Assembly: GCF_004799515.1 (NCBI RefSeq) | Contig: NZ_SSMX01000053.1 | Location: 1 to 64,000 of the forward strand | DNA length: 64,000 nucleotides | Reading direction: 5' to 3' | From: Phenylobacterium sp. | GTDB taxonomy: Bacteria > Pseudomonadota > Alphaproteobacteria > Caulobacterales > Caulobacteraceae | Part shown: positions 16,564-24,023 of the stretch, one piece after another | Layout: the number at the start of each line of letters is the position of its first letter | How positions within the stretch are numbered: the stretch's first letter is position 1 | Notes under the pieces: model-generated | The model's input: only the letters and a program-made list of their open reading frames with translations | The model's database searches: none | What the model was told of the DNA's origin: nothing | Position numbers and translations under genes: made by a program

Positions 16564-19488
16564 TCAGGCGAGGGTGCTGAGCGTCGTGCCGGTGGAGGTG
16601 CTGCCGCCGGTCAGGCGCGCCAGGCCCGCCTGCAGGTTGGCGATCTCGCTGGTGAGATAGGCTGGGACGGTCCCACCGGAGTTCGCTTGCGCCGCGGCCG
16701 TCGTCGCGCCTGGCGCTTTGGGCGTCTCGGCGGTGACCATGTCCTGATAGGCCTCGCGGACGATGCCCATGGCGGCGTCGATCCCCGCCTGAGCCTGGGT
16801 GATCTGCGAGGCGCTGCTCAGGTTGAGCGTGCCGGAGAGACCGAGGCCATAGATCTTGCTGCCGCCGTCCGCCGGCATGGTCACGCCATTGTTTGTGACG
16901 GTCTGGTTCAACATGCCCTCAGGCAGGCCGAGCATCGGCAGGGCGTTTTCGCCGTTCGGCCCCGGGCCCAGGGTGACGCTCGCCGAGGTGTAGGCCGGCG
17001 TGACCACCAGGGTCTGCTGGCCCGAGGCGTTCTTGGTCACGGTGGCCGTGGCCTGGTTGCCGCTGGCGCGCTGAATCTCCTGGCCGATCGTGGCCAAGGT
17101 GTCGGAGGCGCCGATGGTGATCGTGACCGGCGGTCCCGAACCGGCCGCAACGGTGAACTGGTCGCCCGCCCGCAGAGAGCTGATCGAGGTCAGCTCCTGG
17201 GACGCGGGCGTGCCCAGCGTGGTCGTGGGCAGGCCCAGCCGATCGAGGACGCTGGCGCCGGTCGAACTCGCGGCGATCACCGTGGGATCGGCCATGCCGT
17301 CCGCGCCGGTGAACTGGTTGGCCGACACGACCTGGCCGGTGGAGACGTTCACCTGGGCGATGTAGCCGTCGAGCGTGCCCTGCATGGTCTGGCCGCTCAG
17401 CGCCGCCGTCGTCGTGCCGCCGACCCACACCTGGCCGCCGGAGACCGACAGCGACGTCGCCGTAGTCTTCCCGGAGTCCCCGAGGTAGGCGATCGCGTCA
17501 CTCGAACTGGGAGTCAGGCTGGCGGAGACCTGGGCCACGAACGCGTTGGAGACCCCCGCGGTGGGCGGCGAGGTCACCGTGCCGGCGGACAGCACCGAGT
17601 TGGTCGTCGTTCCGGCCACCACCACCTGGCTGCCGTTCAGCGCCAGGCCGGAGATCGTCCCGCCCTGCAGGCTGCCGAGATCGCGGGTGTTGGTCAAGAC
17701 CGGCTTGCCGGAAGAGATGTCGTAGTTGCGCAGGACCGCGTCGCCGTTCTCGACGCTGGCGGTGATCAGCGAGTTGCCGGACACCACCATGCCCTTGACG
17801 GAGTCCTGCCCCGCGGTCCCGAACGTCTGGGTGAAGGTCGCCGATGGCGTGCCGGTGGCGGAGGTCTTGAAGGCCTCGATGTAGCCGTCCTGGCCGCCGA
17901 CCGTCGCACCGCCGCCCGGCATGGCGCCCGTGGCCTGGCCGGCCACATAGACGGTGCTGCCATCGGCGCTGAAGCTCACCTGGCTTGCGGAGTCGTTGCC
18001 GGTGGAGCCGCGGCGTTCGGTCCAGACCTCGTTGCCGCTCGAATCGTACAGCGTCACGAAGCTGTCAGTGTCGCCGGCGTTCGGCCCCGTCGAGCCCGAG
18101 TTCAGCGCCCCGTTGACCGCCCCGGTCAGGCCCCCGGTGACCGACCCGACGACCGCGACCTGCCCCGTCGAGGAGACGGCCAGGCCGAGGCCCGTGGCGG
18201 TGGAGGATGCGCCCAGGGTGCGCGTGTAGACTAGGTTCCCGGCCGAATCGTACTTCATCAGGGCGACATCCTGCGTGCCCTGGATGGACTGCCCTTCGAC
18301 CGTGTTGTTGACGTCCGCCAGCATGTAGACGGACCCGTCGGACCCGACCTGCTCGGCCTGCACGGAGGTGACGCTGGACGGCAGGTTCACCGCGTTGACG
18401 CGGCCCTGGACGTAGTTGGCCTGGCCTGAGACCGCCGGCGGCGCGTCAACGTTGGTGGTGTCGGTCTGGAACTTCAGCAGCTGCGTGCTGGTGTCGGGGG
18501 TGGTGGTGGTCGTGAACCCGCCGCTGCCGTTCGGCGTGACGGTCGGGGGCGGATCGGGATTGCCCTGCGTCTGCCCCACATAGACAGCGCCCGCCGTCTG
18601 CGGCGCGCTGAAGGACACCGTCTCGCTGGTGCCGACGTTCACCTGCAGTCCGAATTCGTCCGGCGTCGGCGGAAGTGTCACGGTGCTGCCGCCGACGGTG
18701 ATGGTCTGGGAAGAGCCCGGCATCCGGTTGATGGCCAGGCGCGTCTGGACCCCGGCCGTCTGCAGCTGCTGATTAACGTAGGTGACCACATTGGCGAGGC
18801 TGCGGGGTTGAGACCCCATGCCCGACAGATCGATCGGGATGTTCTTGGTCTTGTTGTTCAAGGTGACGGCGATGTTGAACTGGACGTCCCCGTCCAGCGC
18901 CGGCACGTCCCCGGTGTCCGTGGTGGCAAGCGGCGCCGTCTGGTAGGTCGTCGGCGATCCGGGGCTCTTCAGCTTCGCGGTCGCGGTCGTCGTGTCGCCG
19001 CCGAAAGCCAGGCGCAGGTTGTTGAAATCGGTGCTGCTGACATAGCTCGACACCTGCGACAGGCCGCTGGCGAAGGCGTTCGAGAGCTGAGACTGCTGCT
19101 GCGGCGACAGGCTGGTCGAAGCCGCTTGCGTGGCGATGTCGCTCAGCGACGACAGCCCTTGGTAGAGGTTGAAGAGATTGTTGTAGTCGGATGATTCCGC
19201 AGGAGTTACGCCCTCCCCCGGCTCGACCGAGGACCCGCTCTGCGGGATAATGGGAAGGCCGGCGAGCGCGTTCTGGACGTTGGAGGTGGCCTGGGCTGGC
19301 GTCTCGCCGGTGTTCCACGGCGCGTTCGGCGCCACGAAGGACGGCGCGACCGTCGAATCCGAATCCGAGGTCGACCCCGAGGTGCTGGGGGACAGCAGGC
19401 TCGACAGGTTGATGCTGATAATGCCGTTGCTGTCCTTGTTCGTATTGAACAGGCCGAGCACGTAACTCTGGTTGACCGAGGAAACCAT
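16564..19488 (-). CDS. flaEY: FlaEY-like flagellin-associated protein with SBBP-type repeats
   Basis: A 974-residue protein. The N-terminus (SSVNQSYVLGLFNTNKDSNG) has no ordinary signal peptide. The middle, about residues 380-740, has repeats such as VALMKYDSAGNLVYTRTLG and GQDGYIEAFKTSATG, which are SBBP-type beta-propeller repeats. The C-terminus (SASQITQAQAGIDAAMGIVRE, then LTSEIANLQAGLARL) is helical and recalls a flagellin end. Caulobacter FlaEY, known from mutants affected in flagellin assembly or modification, has this size and sits beside flagellin genes; I assign it by resemblance and context. ATG 19488 follows AAGG. The direct function is uncertain. Confidence 0.7.
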   Translation of the reverse strand: MVSSVNQSYVLGLFNTNKDSNGIISINLSSLLSPSTSGSTSDSDSTVAPSFVAPNAPWNTGETPAQATSNVQNALAGLPIIPQSGSSVEPGEGVTPAESSDYNNLFNLYQGLSSLSDIATQAASTSLSPQQQSQLSNAFASGLSQVSSYVSSTDFNNLRLAFGGDTTTATAKLKSPGSPTTYQTAPLATTDTGDVPALDGDVQFNIAVTLNNKTKNIPIDLSGMGSQPRSLANVVTYVNQQLQTAGVQTRLAINRMPGSSQTITVGGSTVTLPPTPDEFGLQVNVGTSETVSFSAPQTAGAVYVGQTQGNPDPPPTVTPNGSGGFTTTTTPDTSTQLLKFQTDTTNVDAPPAVSGQANYVQGRVNAVNLPSSVTSVQAEQVGSDGSVYMLADVNNTVEGQSIQGTQDVALMKYDSAGNLVYTRTLGASSTATGLGLAVSSTGQVAVVGSVTGGLTGAVNGALNSGSTGPNAGDTDSFVTLYDSSGNEVWTERRGSTGNDSASQVSFSADGSTVYVAGQATGAMPGGGATVGGQDGYIEAFKTSATGTPSATFTQTFGTAGQDSVKGMVVSGNSLITASVENGDAVLRNYDISSGKPVLTNTRDLGSLQGGTISGLALNGSQVVVAGTTTNSVLSAGTVTSPPTAGVSNAFVAQVSASLTPSSSDAIAYLGDSGKTTATSLSVSGGQVWVGGTTTAALSGQTMQGTLDGYIAQVNVSTGQVVSANQFTGADGMADPTVIAASSTGASVLDRLGLPTTTLGTPASQELTSISSLRAGDQFTVAAGSGPPVTITIGASDTLATIGQEIQRASGNQATATVTKNASGQQTLVVTPAYTSASVTLGPGPNGENALPMLGLPEGMLNQTVTNNGVTMPADGGSKIYGLGLSGTLNLSSASQITQAQAGIDAAMGIVREAYQDMVTAETPKAPGATTAAAQANSGGTVPAYLTSEIANLQAGLARLTGGSTSTGTTLSTLA

Positions 19489-19622
19489 GGGACGCCTTGG
19501 CGGTGTGAGAGCCGCGGCTGCACCATGCCGCCGCAACCCCTGCCCGTTCGTTAAGAACCGGCCGGTCGCGTCTCGGAAAAAGCGTTAAATCGCTGCCGCC
19601 GCATTCGCTGACGCAGCACAGC

Positions 19623-19652
19623 AAAGGCCCGGACGCGACCGGCGTCCGGACC
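19623..19652 (-). terminator. Probable terminator after flagellin 1
   Basis: On the minus strand an 11-bp GC-rich stem (19642-19652 with 19626-19636, one G-U pair) encloses a 5-base loop and is followed by TTT. It lies 31 bp beyond the flagellin stop. The T-run is short, so it may act with Rho. Confidence 0.5.
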
Positions 19653-19682
19653 CTCACTACGCCCCAACGGAACGGCTTGGCA

Positions 19683-20510
19683 TTACTTGAACAGCGACAG
19701 GATGATCTGCGGCGCCTGGTTAGCGATCGACAGCGCCTGGGTGCCGAGCTGTTGCTGCACCTGCAGGGCCTGCAACTTGGCGCTTTCCTTGGCCAGGTCG
19801 GCGTCCACCAAGTTGCCCACGCCGGCGGTGAGCTGGTCGGACAGCTGCTGCACGAAGGTGTTGTGGGCGGAGATTTCCTTGCTCTGCGAACCAAGGTTGC
19901 CCAGCGCCTCGTTGGTGCCGCTGATCGAGGAGTTCAGCTCCGACAGCACCGCCGTCGCCAAGGTCACGGTGGTGAGCGAGGCGGTCGACGGCACCGTGAT
20001 GATGCCGCCGCCTAGCGAAAGGTTCTGGCTGGAAAGGGTGATGAACCCCGTGGCGTCGTCATTGGCGATGAACTTTATCTGGGGGATCGAGCCATCGAGC
20101 ATGTTCGCGCCATCGAAGTTGGCGTTCGAGATCGTCTCGGTGATCTGTCGAAGCTGCGCCTTGAACGCCGAGTCGATGGCCGTGCGCGAGGCGGTGTCGA
20201 TGGACGGGTCCATCGCGGCCACCACGTTGGCCTTCATCTGCGTCAAAAGGTCCGAGATCGTCTCGCCCGCGGTCTGGGCGACGTCGGCGATCGAAGTGGC
20301 CCGGTTCAGGCTCGACTGCACCGCGCTCAGGGATCCGATATCTGCTCGCTGCCCCTGAGCGATCGCCCATACCGCCGCGTTGTCCTTGGCGGAGTTGATC
20401 GACAGACCCGTGCTGATGATGTTCTGCACATCGTTCAGGTTCGTGGTCGTGTTGTTCAGGTTCTGAAGCGCGATCAGGGCGGCTTCGTTGGTGTTAACGC
20501 TTAACGCCAT
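19683..20510 (-). CDS. Flagellin (copy 1)
   Basis: A 275-residue flagellar filament subunit. The N-terminal D0/D1 helices (SVNTNEAALIALQNLNNTT, then INSAKDNAAVWAIAQGQRAD) and C-terminal D0 helix (KLQALQVQQQLGTQALSIAN, ending LSLFK) are typical of the short alphaproteobacterial flagellins with a reduced variable domain. GAGGAGA precedes the ATG at 20510. It resembles copy 2 at both ends but differs in the middle. No sigma-54 promoter was found upstream; the leader holds TTAACCAT (a CtrA half-site) and two GANTC sites, so its control may differ from copy 2. Secreted by the flagellar export apparatus. Confidence 0.96.
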   Translation of the reverse strand: MALSVNTNEAALIALQNLNNTTTNLNDVQNIISTGLSINSAKDNAAVWAIAQGQRADIGSLSAVQSSLNRATSIADVAQTAGETISDLLTQMKANVVAAMDPSIDTASRTAIDSAFKAQLRQITETISNANFDGANMLDGSIPQIKFIANDDATGFITLSSQNLSLGGGIITVPSTASLTTVTLATAVLSELNSSISGTNEALGNLGSQSKEISAHNTFVQQLSDQLTAGVGNLVDADLAKESAKLQALQVQQQLGTQALSIANQAPQIILSLFK

Positions 20511-20597
20511 CGGCGGTCTCCTCGGGGCCGTCCGAGCCGCTTTCATGCGAGTCGCAGGGCCGTTTCACGAGGAAAGCTATGGAGTCGTGGTGAGCAG

Positions 20598-20638
20598 ATG
20601 GTTAACGCGAACGCCGATTGCCGCCTTCGGTTAACCGA
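20598..20638 (-). promoter_or_regulatory. CtrA half-site and dyad upstream of flagellin 1
   Basis: Reading on the minus strand, TTAACCAT (20598-20605) matches the CtrA half-site of Caulobacter. A perfect 12-bp palindrome, TCGGTTAACCGA (20627-20638), lies 22 bp further upstream. Both are 88-128 bp before the flagellin start. The roles are inferred from sequence only. Confidence 0.35.
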
Positions 20639-20688
20639 GGCGGTCTTGCGGATCGATCTGTCGCCCCATTTCAGACGGGGGCTGAACG

Positions 20689-20982
20689 TCAGGCTTTGGC
20701 GCGAACCACCGAGCCGGCTTCGTAGTCCAGCTGTTCTCGCAGCATCAGGACTTGTTCCCTGGGCAGCTGCTGGATGACCTGGCCGGTCACTCGGTTGATC
20801 GTCTTGTAGACGTAGGAGTTCGTCGCCTTGTCCTCTTCTATGACTAGTCGCATATCCACCGGATCCTGGTTCTGAGCCGCCTGGGCCGCCGCGGACCCGG
20901 TGTCGGGCTGAGGCGATTTGGCGGGCTTTTGACCGAAGGTGGGATCTGGGGTGGCTGCGAGGTTCGCAACCTTGCTGTCCAT
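20689..20982 (-). CDS. flaG: FlaG family protein
   Basis: A 97-residue small flagellar protein. The second half (MRLVIEEDKATNSYVYKTIN, then VTGQVIQQLPREQVLML) is a good match to the FlaG pattern of a two-stranded unit with an 'I-x-x-G-x-VI-x-QIP' turn followed by a helix. The first 40 residues are a Pro/Gln-rich disordered tail. FlaG proteins influence filament length in other bacteria. It sits between the two flagellin genes on the same strand, after the flagellin 2 terminator. AGGAGAG overlaps the start region, giving a short spacing. Confidence 0.85.
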   Translation of the reverse strand: MDSKVANLAATPDPTFGQKPAKSPQPDTGSAAAQAAQNQDPVDMRLVIEEDKATNSYVYKTINRVTGQVIQQLPREQVLMLREQLDYEAGSVVRAKA

Positions 20983-21025
20983 CTCTCCTGCCGAAGGCGC
21001 TTGGGACGCCTACGCTCCAATGAGG

Positions 21026-21063
21026 AAAAAAGCGGGCGGCGGGAGGATGAACCTCCCGCCGCC
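21026..21063 (-). terminator. Rho-independent terminator of flagellin 2
   Basis: On the minus strand a perfect 12-bp GC-rich stem (21052-21063 with 21035-21046) encloses a 5-base loop, and after three more bases there is a run of six T. It begins about 10 bp beyond the flagellin stop and separates the gene from flaG. Confidence 0.9.
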
Positions 21064-21073
21064 GCCGTCCGGC

Positions 21074-21907
21074 CTACTTGAAGAGGCCGAGGAGGATCGA
21101 AGACGACTGGTTGGCGATCGAGAGCGCCTGGATGCCCAGTTGCTGCTTGGTCTGCAGCGCCTGGAGGTTCGCGCTTTCCTTCGCCATGTCGGCGTCCACC
21201 AGGTTCCCAACGCCTGCGTCGATAGTGTTCTGCAGGTTCTGGATGAACGTCAGGTGGGACGCGAGAGCCTTATCGCCCGTGCCCAGCTTACCCAGGGCGC
21301 TCGAAACGTTCGCGATCGCGCTGTTCAGCGTCGTGATCATCGAGGCGGCCGCGCTGGTCGTGTTGATCGAAGACGTGGCGGTCAGACCGCTCGTCAGGAT
21401 CGAGCCGCCCAGCGACAGGTTTTCAGCCGCGACCGTGATCACCGAGCTGGCGTCCGCGTTGGCCAGGGCCTGGATCTGCGCGCCGCCGGAGACGAGCAGG
21501 TTGGCCCCGTTGAACACCGCGTTCGAGGTCGTCTTCGTGATCTGGTCACGCAGCGATTCGAATTCGTCGTTCAGGGCGGACCGGCTGGTGGTGTCCAGCG
21601 TGACGTCCGCCGCCGACAGAGCCAGCGCCTTCATCTGGGTGAGCAGGTCCGACACGGAGGTACCGGCCGACAGCGCCACGTCGACGGTCGATTGACCGCG
21701 TTGCAGCGAAGAGATGACCGAGTTCAGCGAAGACGAGGTGGCGCGTTGGTTCTGAGCGATAGCCCAGACCGCCGCGTTGTCCGACGCCGAAGAGATCGCC
21801 AGGCCGGTGCTGACCTCGTTCTGGGTCTGTTGCAGTTGGCCCGAGGTGTCGCTCAGGTTTTGGAGCGCGACCATCGCGCCCACGTTGGTGTTGATCGAGA
21901 AGGTCAT
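21074..21907 (-). CDS. Flagellin (copy 2)
   Basis: A 277-residue filament subunit with conserved ends: MTFSINTNVGAMVALQNLSD and SASDNAAVWAIAQNQRA at the N-terminus, and LQALQTKQQLGIQALSIANQ, ending LGLFK, at the C-terminus. The middle is short, as in Caulobacter flagellins. AAGGAA lies before the ATG. It has the strongest flagellar control region in the window: a sigma-54 promoter at 21979-21994 and a triple enhancer at 22068-22135. An intrinsic terminator follows. It is probably a major filament subunit and, with copy 1, a substrate of the glycosyltransferase at 24024. Confidence 0.97.
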   Translation of the reverse strand: MTFSINTNVGAMVALQNLSDTSGQLQQTQNEVSTGLAISSASDNAAVWAIAQNQRATSSSLNSVISSLQRGQSTVDVALSAGTSVSDLLTQMKALALSAADVTLDTTSRSALNDEFESLRDQITKTTSNAVFNGANLLVSGGAQIQALANADASSVITVAAENLSLGGSILTSGLTATSSINTTSAAASMITTLNSAIANVSSALGKLGTGDKALASHLTFIQNLQNTIDAGVGNLVDADMAKESANLQALQTKQQLGIQALSIANQSSSILLGLFK

Positions 21908-21978
21908 CGGTAGTTCCTTTTCTCAGGTCTTCGGCCGCCATTTTGGCAACCGTGAGCATTTTGCTCGGCCCTCAAGGC

Positions 21979-21994
21979 AGCAAGCATCGGGCCA
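21979..21994 (-). promoter_or_regulatory. Sigma-54 promoter of flagellin 2
   Basis: On the minus strand TGGCCCGATGCTTGCT fits the sigma-54 consensus TGGCACG-N4-TTGCW with a single mismatch, and the -24 GG and -12 GC are exactly 10 bases apart. The predicted transcript starts near 21968, giving a leader of about 60 nt. Confidence 0.75.
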
Positions 21995-22067
21995 CTTCGC
22001 CCTCGCCTTGGATCCGTATAAGAATTTGAAATTATTGCGTTATAGGCTCATTAAGCACGTTTCGCCC

Positions 22068-22135
22068 CGGCAATTTCTGCCGAGCGCTGACGGCGGCCGG
22101 CAAAACCTGCCGGCCTTGCCCGGCAGAAACCGCCG
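22068..22135. promoter_or_regulatory. Three-site enhancer, probably FlbD ftr elements
   Basis: Three copies of CGGCA-N5-TGCCG: 22068-22082, 22098-22112 and 22121-22135 (the last ends CGCCG). Their centres are about 107, 137 and 160 bp upstream of the predicted sigma-54 start. This is the position and form expected of ftr sites bound by FlbD, the Caulobacter flagellar NtrC-type activator. Identity with ftr is from memory of the family. Apart from this and the promoter, the 360-bp gap 21908-22267 shows no gene. Confidence 0.6.
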
Positions 22136-22267
22136 AGCCCGACTGCGAGGCCGGGTGAAACCGCCACTCGCCGCGCGCTTACGGCCTTACGTCGAGCTTC
22201 GCTGTTCAACCCGGGCGACAAATGGGTCTCTCGGCGGGACGAACCGAACCTCCGGAGCCCAACCTCG

Positions 22268-22990
22268 ATGCGCACCGCCCCCATCGCCCTCGCCGCGGCC
22301 TTGTTCGCCGCGGCTGGCCCATCGGCCGCTCGGACGGACGTCTCCGCCCTGCTCCTCAAAAAGACCCAAGCCTTCTCGGACGCCGGGCAGAAGGGCGAAG
22401 GCGCCGAGATGGGCGCCCTGCTCGACGACAAGGTGGTCTTCTTCAACGAGGGCGGAGACCGGGCGACGAAGTCCGACATGGCCTCCAGCACGCCCGGGCC
22501 GCCGGAAACGGGTGTCAGCACCAGGATGACCGTGACGGACTGGCATTGCGAAGTGCACGGGAACGTCGCCGTCGCGAGCTTCGTCGACGACCAGCAGCAG
22601 GACTTCCACGGCCAGCCGTTCCACGCCCGTTACCGCTCCGTCGAGACCTGGCTGAAGGAAGGCGCGGCGTGGCGGATGATCGCGAGCTCGACCATCGCCC
22701 TCTTCGACGATCCCGCTGCGGTGACCCTGCCCGCCGCCATTCTGGATGAATATGTCGGGACCTATCAGGCGGCGCCGGAGGTCCAGCTCACCTTCACGCG
22801 CCAAGGCGCCGATCTGCTCGCGTCGACGGGCGCCGGGCCGTCAGCGGTTCAGAAGGCCGAGGTGAAGGACGTCTTCTTCTCGCCCGGCCGATCGCGCTCC
22901 ATCAAGGTGTTCGAGCGGGATACGGTCGGCAAGGTGGTCGGTTTCTATCTGCGGCGGGAAGGGCACGACATCCACTTCCGGCGGGTCTGA
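22268..22990 (+). CDS. Secreted SnoaL/DUF4440-like protein
   Basis: A 240-residue exported protein with a Sec signal (residues 1-22, ending PSAAR). The central part (SALLLKKTQAFSDAGQKGEG, VVFFNEGGDRATKSD, then WHCEVHGNVAVASF) follows the NTF2-like/DUF4440 pattern of a cone-shaped fold with a pocket. A second, short beta domain begins near LDEYVGTYQAAPEVQ and resembles the C-terminal domain of some periplasmic DUF3471 proteins. It is on the opposite strand inside the flagellar block. No flagellar role is evident; it may be an insertion or a neighbour kept by chance. Confidence 0.7.
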   Translation: MRTAPIALAAALFAAAGPSAARTDVSALLLKKTQAFSDAGQKGEGAEMGALLDDKVVFFNEGGDRATKSDMASSTPGPPETGVSTRMTVTDWHCEVHGNVAVASFVDDQQQDFHGQPFHARYRSVETWLKEGAAWRMIASSTIALFDDPAAVTLPAAILDEYVGTYQAAPEVQLTFTRQGADLLASTGAGPSAVQKAEVKDVFFSPGRSRSIKVFERDTVGKVVGFYLRREGHDIHFRRV

Positions 22991-23029
22991 GATCAGCCCG
23001 GACAGCCCCGCTCTCTACTAGCGAGCCGG

Positions 23030-23401
23030 TCAGGCCGCGCTGGCGGCCGCAGGCGCCGGCATCAGCCCCTGCATGATCATCCGGTTGATCTCGATGAGCG
23101 GCTCGATCTGCTCTTGGCGGCGGATCACCTTGCTGGTGTGACGCCCGACCCAGATGGCGAGCGAGATGATCGAGGCGCGCAACGGCTTCGGCAGACCGTT
23201 GCCGGGGCTGGCGCAGTCATCGCTGAGCGCCGCCCAGACGCGCCGGTTCCAGTCCAGGGCGTCGATCCTGGCCGCCACGTCCTTCGGGTCGGCCTTCGCC
23301 GCCTCCATCAGCGCCAGGGTGACCTGGGCAAACAGGCGGTACTCGGCCTCGCGCGGACTCTCAGCCCTCGCCGCCGCCTGTCTGTACGCTTGAAGGGACA
23401 T
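23030..23401 (-). CDS. flaF: Flagellar biosynthesis regulator FlaF
   Basis: A 123-residue cytoplasmic protein. In Caulobacter FlaF is needed for flagellin synthesis or secretion and acts with FlbT. Family features are the N-terminal [20 protein letters not shown] block, the central [16 protein letters not shown] motif and the [15 protein letters not shown] helix, all present. An Ala-rich tail ends the protein. ATG 23401 follows GAGGAGA; the first 41 bases lie inside flbT, so the genes overlap and are translationally linked. Confidence 0.95.
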   Translation of the reverse strand: MSLQAYRQAAARAESPREAEYRLFAQVTLALMEAAKADPKDVAARIDALDWNRRVWAALSDDCASPGNGLPKPLRASIISLAIWVGRHTSKVIRRQEQIEPLIEINRMIMQGLMPAPAAASAA

Positions 23402-23786
23402 GCCCCAGTCTCTCCTCTTCGTATTCCATCAACTTCCGGCAGCGCATCAGAGCCTTGTAGTATTCCCGCTGCATGCAGTTTTTCGAGATCTCAACGCATT
23501 CGCTGAGGATATCGGTATTGCTGATCACATTCATAAATTCGGTAAGGCGCCGAACGAATTCATCGTAATAATCTTTCGCTCCAGCCTCATCGAGGTACAT
23601 CATCATCACCGGGAAGTAGATGCGCCGAGCCGGCGTCGTCACGTCTTCCTGTTGCATGATGTCCTTCTCGCGAAGGACCGAGGCTTTATTTTGCAGGACA
23701 AGGACGCCACGGCGATCCCCATTCTGCACAACGGCGCCATTGAGAACGAACTTCTCTCCGGGCTTCAGCGACAATTTCAGCGGCAA
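23361..23786 (-). CDS. flbT: Flagellin mRNA regulator FlbT
   Basis: This 141-residue RNA-binding protein, in Caulobacter, binds the flagellin leader and destabilises the mRNA when assembly is blocked. Conserved blocks are [46 protein letters not shown] and [17 protein letters not shown]. The start is a TTG at 23786, six bases after a strong AGGAGG; an upstream in-frame TTG at 23801 would place the Shine-Dalgarno inside the gene. Its 3' end overlaps flaF by 41 bp. The probable targets are the two flagellin transcripts in this block. Confidence 0.95.
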   Translation of the reverse strand: MPLKLSLKPGEKFVLNGAVVQNGDRRGVLVLQNKASVLREKDIMQQEDVTTPARRIYFPVMMMYLDEAGAKDYYDEFVRRLTEFMNVISNTDILSECVEISKNCMQREYYKALMRCRKLMEYEEERLGHVPSSVQTGGGEG

Positions 23787-23962
23787 AGCCCGCCTCCTCA
23801 AATCCTGGTGCGCAACGAACCGACGTTACGATTCGATGGGCCCATTGTCGCCTTCTGACGGGCCGCGCGCACAAGAGAGTTAGCGGGCGGCGGGTTAACG
23901 TCACATTGCTCGCCGGACAGTTCGCGGCGCAGCTGACCGCCTTTCGGGATTCAGCCGGCGCC

Positions 23963-23977
23963 TTAAGCTCCCGTTAG
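23963..23977 (+). promoter_or_regulatory. CtrA-like box upstream of flmG
   Basis: TTAA-N7-TTAG matches the Caulobacter CtrA box TTAA-N7-TTAA with one mismatch. It lies 47-61 bp before the flmG start. Inferred only. Confidence 0.35.
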
Positions 23978-23987
23978 CCATGTTGGA

Positions 23988-24018
23988 CGAGGAGTCTGGG
24001 GTCCGCCGGAGACTCTCG
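23988..24018 (+). promoter_or_regulatory. Leader dyad covering the flmG ribosome-binding region
   Basis: Arms 23988-23997 and 24010-24018 are inverted repeats (CGAGGAGTCT / AGACTCTCG) with a single bulge and a 12-base loop. The second arm overlaps GGAGA, the only Shine-Dalgarno-like sequence before the ATG at 24024. Each arm also carries a GANTC site, the target of CcrM methylase in Caulobacter. Confidence 0.45.
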
Positions 24019-24023
24019 AATCC

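Noticed and set aside
19530..19560. Sigma-54-like site before flaEY (minus strand)
   Set aside because: A GGGC...TTGC match was seen, but the GG and GC elements are one base too close, so it was not called.
20511..20690. Sigma-54 promoter for flagellin 1
   Set aside because: No GG-N10-GC match with a TTGC element on the minus strand was found; the gene may use another factor.
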